From: JAJDAT01 sp964570665 | GTDB taxonomy: Bacteria > Nitrospinota > Nitrospinia > Nitrospinales > JAJDAT01 | Direction: 5' to 3' | Length of the DNA stretch: 64,000 nt | NCBI GenBank assembly: GCA_964570665.1 | Contig: CAZMZH010000002.1 | Coordinates: forward strand, 310,001-374,000 | Part shown: piece after piece, positions 60,160 to 64,000 of the stretch | Position numbering within the stretch: the stretch's first letter is position 1 | How the letters are laid out: every line of letters begins with the position of its first letter | The notes under the pieces: generated by a model | Told to the model about the DNA's origin: nothing | The model's input: only the letters and a program-made list of their open reading frames with translations | The model's database searches: none | Program-made: the position numbers and the translations under genes

Positions 60160-61215
60160 TTATTTTCCTTGTAGTAATGGAGAAGGTGTTTGTCCTAATG
60201 GTAAAATTGGAAGGACATTTCCCGTTTTTTGCCCAACCACAACTTTTTTCATATTAGGAAGGATTTCCTCCATGGTTTCTAAATAAATCCTTTTGCGCGT
60301 AATTTCTGGAGCTTTTTTATATTCTTCATATAAAGCTAGGAAACCTTGTGCGTCACCTTGAGCTCTTTGAATTTTTTCTTCTCTGTAACCTTCTGCCTGT
60401 CGAATAATCTGTGCTGATTTACCGCGCGTTTCAGGGATGACTGCTTTTCGATAACCTTGAGCCTGATTTATCATACGTTCCTTGTCTTCACGCGCGCTAA
60501 CAACATCTTTAAAAGACGCAGCAACTTGAGTTGGAGGATGCACATCTTGTAATTGCGTGGTAACAATTTGAATGCCGGCTTTATATTTATCCAACAAACT
60601 TTGTATTTGTTCTTTTGCGAATATTTGAATCTCGCTTTTTCCTGTGGTTAAAGCTTCATCAATATTTTTACTGCCCACTATTCCACGAATAGCCGTTTCG
60701 GCCACATTACGAATCAACTTTTGGCGGGTTTCAATATTAAAAAGATAATCGGCCGCATTTCGAATTTGGTATTGTACGACTAAATCAATGTCGACTATGT
60801 TTTGGTCGCCAGTTAACATTAGCGATTCTACTGGGACGTCTCGGACTTTTTGAGGTGGACCTGAATTTAGGATTCGAAACCCTACTTCAATCCTTCGTAC
60901 TTTTTTGACTTTAGGGGTATTTACATGCTCAAAAGGCGACGGTAATTTAAAATGTAAACCTGGGCCAGTTGAACGTACATATTTGCCAAAACGGGTTACA
61001 ACGCCTTCTTCGTCTGGTTGAACGGTATAAAATACTCCCGGCACAAGCCAAATAAGTAGTAAAAGAATTCCCATTCCAAGAAAAGACGATGGTTTTAGAT
61101 TTGGAATTTTAATCTGTGGAATTTCCATCTGTGGTCCACCCGAAGGGTTTTTTTTCGGACCACCGCCAGAACCCTCCCTGGGCCCCTTTGGATCATGTAA
61201 ATCATCCCATGGCAT
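60160..61215 (-). CDS. hflK: FtsH modulator HflK (SPFH protein)
   Basis: 351 residues. Gly/Pro/Lys-rich N-terminus (EGSGGGPKKNPSGGPQ), one membrane helix (about 44-64, FLGMGILLLLIWLVPGVFY), then the SPFH domain (QPDEEGVVTRFGKYVRSTGPGLHFKLP, shown in part) and a coiled-coil tail with QAQGYRKAVIPE. Forms the cage with HflC around FtsH. First gene of the hflK-hflC pair; trkAH follows after about 160 bases. Confidence 0.95.
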   Translation of the reverse strand: MPWDDLHDPKGPREGSGGGPKKNPSGGPQMEIPQIKIPNLKPSSFLGMGILLLLIWLVPGVFYTVQPDEEGVVTRFGKYVRSTGPGLHFKLPSPFEHVNTPKVKKVRRIEVGFRILNSGPPQKVRDVPVESLMLTGDQNIVDIDLVVQYQIRNAADYLFNIETRQKLIRNVAETAIRGIVGSKNIDEALTTGKSEIQIFAKEQIQSLLDKYKAGIQIVTTQLQDVHPPTQVAASFKDVVSAREDKERMINQAQGYRKAVIPETRGKSAQIIRQAEGYREEKIQRAQGDAQGFLALYEEYKKAPEITRKRIYLETMEEILPNMKKVVVGQKTGNVLPILPLGQTPSPLLQGK

Positions 61216-61431
61216 AGTGCATTATCCTTAAGTATAGTGAGGCTGGTACGCTAACAAACCGATAAAATATTGTCAAACTTTTCTATTAAGCGCATACTTT
61301 TATTGAGAAAAAATCACCCTTCAATAATAAATGCTTTTAATAGAAAACCAATTTTTGAATTTCAGGGTTAGACGATTAAAAAACGAATATTAAATTAATT
61401 CGTCTCTTATAAGTTGTAATTTTATTTTGAT

Positions 61432-62298
61432 CTAATTGATATTTTTTTGTGAACTAAGAATGGACTCCATTGTTTTTTCGGCTTCCTCGTAACTTAAACC
61501 TTTAAATTGACAGCCCATAAAATAGGAGTGGTCGATCAATGTTTCTTCTTCGCTCATACCTGCTTGGTCAATATCGTATAAGTATTCATAAATTGGGTTT
61601 TCAACTGAAGTATAAAATAATTCTAAGTCTTTATCGGCAATGGGCTGGCTTAAAATTGTTTTAAGGGCGTCTTCTTCGAGGGAAAAGTTATCTTTAATAG
61701 CATTTAAAGCGTCTTGTTTGGAAGAACCCTTTTCCAGCTCGACTGCAAGAGCGCTTTCGATCGCCCGGTTCCGTTGACCGTACAAGAAATGTGTGTATTG
61801 AGAAGGACGACCCACCATAAAATCAAGGTTGAAAAAATGAAGTTGAACCCAATCGTCAAAATCAACCTCGCCGCTTCTTGTAATATTATAGTTTTCAGCT
61901 TTATCCGGAGCGTCTTTTAATAATTGATTGTATATCTTACAAAATCGTTCAATGCAATCGTATACAACCGCTTGATAATAGGAATTCATCCTGTACCAAT
62001 TATTTGTTGAGTTGTGTCCATTAATTAGCTTACGAAGCATCAATAAAATTTTATCTGAATCAGCATAAATTTGAGATAAAGGGAAAGCGGAACTCAAGTA
62101 AGCCTTGAGTTTTTCTTCATCTTTCTCATCGCTTAAAGTTCTCTGAAAATAAATTTTAGCGTGATCCAAAGAATGGTAAACCAACATTTCATGGTTAATT
62201 CCTCTTTGATAATCCATGTATTCTTTTAGCTTAGGATCTTTGGATTCTTCAGGATGGATATGGTCCGACTTAGTTATATCTTTGGCAAAAGCGAGCAT
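61432..62298 (-). CDS. Helical protein of unknown function
   Basis: 288 residues, apparently all-helical and soluble, with no signal peptide. It is rich in Asp, Glu, Tyr and Asn, for example RGINHEMLVYHSLDHAKIYF and CIERFCKIYNQLLKDAPDKAENYN (shown in part), and has a C-terminal helix pair around QFKGLSYEEAEKTMESIL. I do not recognise the family. Monocistronic by spacing; the upstream 400 bases hold a 19-bp palindrome that could regulate it or the divergent repeat-protein gene. Confidence 0.7.
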   Translation of the reverse strand: MLAFAKDITKSDHIHPEESKDPKLKEYMDYQRGINHEMLVYHSLDHAKIYFQRTLSDEKDEEKLKAYLSSAFPLSQIYADSDKILLMLRKLINGHNSTNNWYRMNSYYQAVVYDCIERFCKIYNQLLKDAPDKAENYNITRSGEVDFDDWVQLHFFNLDFMVGRPSQYTHFLYGQRNRAIESALAVELEKGSSKQDALNAIKDNFSLEEDALKTILSQPIADKDLELFYTSVENPIYEYLYDIDQAGMSEEETLIDHSYFMGCQFKGLSYEEAEKTMESILSSQKNIN

Positions 62299-62696
62299 AA
62301 TTTAATTGTATAGATTAAAAACATTTATTCTCTCGCGAATAGGTATTGATTTCAAGCGTTTTTAAAAATGTCTTTAAACTTTATATTTTTTGAATTCATC
62401 TATTTTTTTTAAAGTTCTTTTAATTGTGAAATTATTGGGAAAACTTTTCCCAAATAGAGAATTTTCCATAGAGCAGGTTTTTAAAATAATGGGTTTAGAT
62501 GTATAACTTTATGAAAAATAGGGGGTTAAGGTTTTTTTGTTGTAGTGCGATTTATTTTTTTTAAAGGAATAGAAATTGCTGGTTTAGTTAAAAAGTTAAA
62601 TTAGGAGTCTTTTATTAAGAGAAAAGGTATGACCAGAGACTTTTAAATCATTTATTTTTTTTAGAAATAATGGTTTTCATAAAAAGGAGCATTAAT
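62299..62696. other. Divergent intergenic region with a 19-bp palindrome
   Basis: About 400 AT-rich bases between the helical-protein gene (minus) and the repeat-protein gene (plus). No gene seen. A perfect palindrome lies at 62435-62453. Confidence 0.5.
62435..62453. promoter_or_regulatory. 19-bp perfect palindrome, operator candidate
   Basis: TTGGGAAAACTTTTCCCAA has two exactly complementary 9-base arms around a central C. It lies between divergent genes, about 137 bases from the minus-strand start and 245 from the plus-strand start. No T-run follows on either strand, so a regulator site is likelier than a terminator. Confidence 0.4.
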
Positions 62697-63032
62697 ATGC
62701 AATCAAAATTTTTCGCCATCTTTGTAGGAATGTTATTTTTTATTTCTGTCAATGGGATTCCAGTTTTTGCGCAAAGCGATTTGGTTGAAAAGAGGCAAAA
62801 CGCTCGTGCATTAGCAAAAGAAAAAAGACAAAATGCTAGGGCTGCGTTTAAGGAAAAGAAGCAAAGCGCTCGCGCGGTAGCAAAAGAAAAAAGACAAAAT
62901 GCTAGGGCTGCGTTTAAGGAAAAGAAGCAAAGCGCTCGCGCGGTAGCAAAGGAAAAGAGAAAAAATGCAAGAGCTGAGTTTAAAGAAAAGAAGAAAAGCG
63001 CTAGGGAAGATTTTCTAAATTCACGCGAGTAG
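62697..63032 (+). CDS. Small secreted basic protein with 11-residue repeats
   Basis: 111 residues from ATG 62697, preceded by AAAGGAG at 8-9 bases; an upstream in-frame ATG at 62670 has no such site. Signal peptide (KFFAIFVGMLFFISVNGIPVFA), then almost only 11-residue repeats of the form (A/F)KEKKQ(S/N)ARA(V/A), about seven copies. Hendecad repeats suggest one long alpha-helix, strongly basic with regular Ala. The DNA repeats in 66-base units. The function is not recognised; a periplasmic rod or nucleic-acid- or membrane-binding helix is possible. Confidence 0.82.
   Translation: MQSKFFAIFVGMLFFISVNGIPVFAQSDLVEKRQNARALAKEKRQNARAAFKEKKQSARAVAKEKRQNARAAFKEKKQSARAVAKEKRKNARAEFKEKKKSAREDFLNSRE
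62814..62945 (+). repeat. Two tandem 66-bp repeats within the hendecad protein gene
   Basis: Units 62814-62879 and 62880-62945 are essentially identical (each begins gcaaaagaaaaaagacaa); a third, diverged unit follows from 62946. Each unit encodes two 11-residue repeats. Near identity of two units indicates recent duplication. Confidence 0.9.
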
Positions 63033-63046
63033 TTTGTTTCAATGAG

Positions 63047-63568
63047 CTATTTTTTTAGTGAAGAGGGAGCTGGTTTAGGTTTTACCGGAGGCTGAAGAGA
63101 TTTAGCGTAAAATTTTAAAATTGACGCTGTCTGTTTTCGATAATTTGAAATTGCTTCTATAGTTTGAGGATCTAAATTCTTCAATTTATCGAGGTTTTTT
63201 TCAGCTTTAAGAAAGGATTTTTTTAAGCTTTCGAATTGGGCTTTTGCATTTATCAACTCATGGCGCTTTTGCTGTTCGGTAATCAATTTTTCCAATTCTT
63301 TCCCTTGTTGTTGAAGAGAATTGTATAAAGCGACTTCAATATTCCCGAAATCTTGGTTCAGTTTATTTTGAAAACTTGAAAAACTGTTTTCTAAACTTTG
63401 TAATTGTACTTTTTGCAATGTGGAGTTTGAATATATTCCGCCCACAAGCAAAAGCAAAACTCCGGCATATAAAAGAATTTTTAGCGATACGTACTCCTTT
63501 TTCCTTTCTTGAATCTCTTGGTCCAGTTTTAAGATAGATTCTTGAATTTCTGAAAAGTCGTTTTTCAT
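63047..63568 (-). CDS. Membrane-anchored coiled-coil protein, unknown function
   Basis: 173 residues: cytoplasmic helical start (1-25), one membrane segment (about 28-47, LKILLYAGVLLLLVGGIYSN), then a long coiled coil (50-150, including EQQKRHELINAKAQFESLKKSFLKAEKN, shown in part) and a Pro/Lys tail. No domain is recognised. It converges on the repeat-protein gene with a gap of 14 bases and lies downstream of the prepilin peptidase gene (88 bases), with which it may be transcribed. Confidence 0.72.
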   Translation of the reverse strand: MKNDFSEIQESILKLDQEIQERKKEYVSLKILLYAGVLLLLVGGIYSNSTLQKVQLQSLENSFSSFQNKLNQDFGNIEVALYNSLQQQGKELEKLITEQQKRHELINAKAQFESLKKSFLKAEKNLDKLKNLDPQTIEAISNYRKQTASILKFYAKSLQPPVKPKPAPSSLKK

Positions 63569-63656
63569 ATTCTTTAAAAAAGTAAAAAGGTTACGTATAG
63601 TTTAATTTTATTTGTGTTGGTTTACAAAACAAAGGAAATTGAGGTTTCTAGTTTAA

Positions 63657-64000
63657 TTATGTCATTGAATTTAAATAAAGCCATATTAATTGGTCGCCAG
63701 AAAAAATTGCGATAAGAGTTGCGCCAGCTAAAAAAGGGCCGAATGGAACTTTACTTTTTCGTCCTTTTTTCCCTAAAAGAACTAGAGGTAAACCATATAT
63801 TGTACCTAGCAAAGAACCAGAAAAAATTATTAATAAGGTTTTTTTCCAAGCTAATAGAGCTCCCGCAGCCGCCATATATTTAATATCTCCGCCTCCCATT
63901 CCTTTTCCCCCACTTAAAACTGCTATTAGGTAGAAAAGGCCTCCCCCCACCAAAAAACCAATTAGAGAAGGTAGTAATCCATTCATATATGTACCGGCGA
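63657..64000 (-). CDS. pilD: Type IV prepilin peptidase, C-terminal part (5' end outside window)
   Basis: The frame is open to the right window edge; about 114 C-terminal residues are visible. The catalytic GxGD-type motif is seen as GKGMGGGDIKYMAA (second aspartate of the peptidase), followed by membrane helices and GRKSKVPFGPFLAGATL, the usual A24-family ending. It cleaves and methylates prepilins. The four pseudopilin-type genes at 18.8-21.5 kb in this window are expected substrates. The N-terminal Cys-rich methylase domain cannot be checked. Confidence 0.88.
   Translation of the reverse strand, partial: AGTYMNGLLPSLIGFLVGGGLFYLIAVLSGGKGMGGGDIKYMAAAGALLAWKKTLLIIFSGSLLGTIYGLPLVLLGKKGRKSKVPFGPFLAGATLIAIFSGDQLIWLYLNSMT

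Noticed and set aside
62814..62945. CRISPR-like array
   Set aside because: The 66-bp units are directly adjacent with no spacers and lie in frame inside a protein-coding gene; no cas genes are near.

Overview
This AT-rich window comes from a free-living, motile, Gram-negative (diderm) bacterium. Evidence seen in the sequence: flagellar basal-body and export genes under a sigma-54 promoter, an MSHA-type IV pilus locus, apolipoprotein N-acyltransferase (Lnt), HflK/HflC, a Trk potassium system, a sodium-pumping oxaloacetate decarboxylase and a B12-dependent ribonucleotide reductase. The combination fits marine Nitrospinota or deltaproteobacteria-like lineages; this placement is an inference from gene content and was not tested. 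I saw no rRNA, tRNA, transposase, integrase or CRISPR array.

Layout. 0-9.7 kb: a TPR fragment, a PAS histidine kinase overlapping an NtrC-type activator, then a well-formed sigma-54 promoter and the operon flgC-fliF-fliG-fliH-fliI-fliJ-motE-like, with no flgB or fliE. 9.7-21.5 kb, minus strand: a DUF502 membrane protein and an MSHA-like pilus locus in the order C-D-O-P-(PilM-PilN fusion)-PilO-PilP-secretin-ExeA/MshM ATPase-TPR/MshN. A truncated prepilin peptidase at the right edge of the window may serve it. 21.8-30 kb: lnt, three tandem paralogous secreted proteins (two with long Asp/Lys repeats, one of those also with a Ser-Pro repeat), and a GT-C-like membrane glycosyltransferase. 30-39 kb: guaA and guaB (minus), a secreted transglutaminase-like protein, and nrdJ, whose promoter carries two NrdR-box-like sites. 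39.3-49.9 kb: the most unusual part, a dense plus-strand array of mostly acidic cytoplasmic proteins. It holds eight Lcl_C/DUF1566-type domains in seven genes, plus NHL, TPR, LRR, glutaredoxin-like, parvulin and unknown proteins. One gene there seems to start at ATC. 50-64 kb, mostly minus strand: a small protein with a FliM-like N-terminus, a TPR protein, a DyP-peroxidase-like protein lacking the usual catalytic motif (plus), oadGBA, trkHA, hflCK, several unknowns and a secreted 11-residue-repeat protein.

How the parts connect. The kinase/NtrC pair probably activates the sigma-54 flagellar operon. The pilus locus follows MSHA gene order closely, but its major pilin, ATPase (MshE) and platform protein (MshG) must lie elsewhere. 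The oad, trk and hfl genes form a membrane-energetics and homeostasis block. The best candidates for undescribed biology are the Lcl_C array, the Asp/Lys-repeat secreted triplet, and the DyP-fold probable pseudoenzyme. All functional statements rest on motif recognition by eye; no database search was run.
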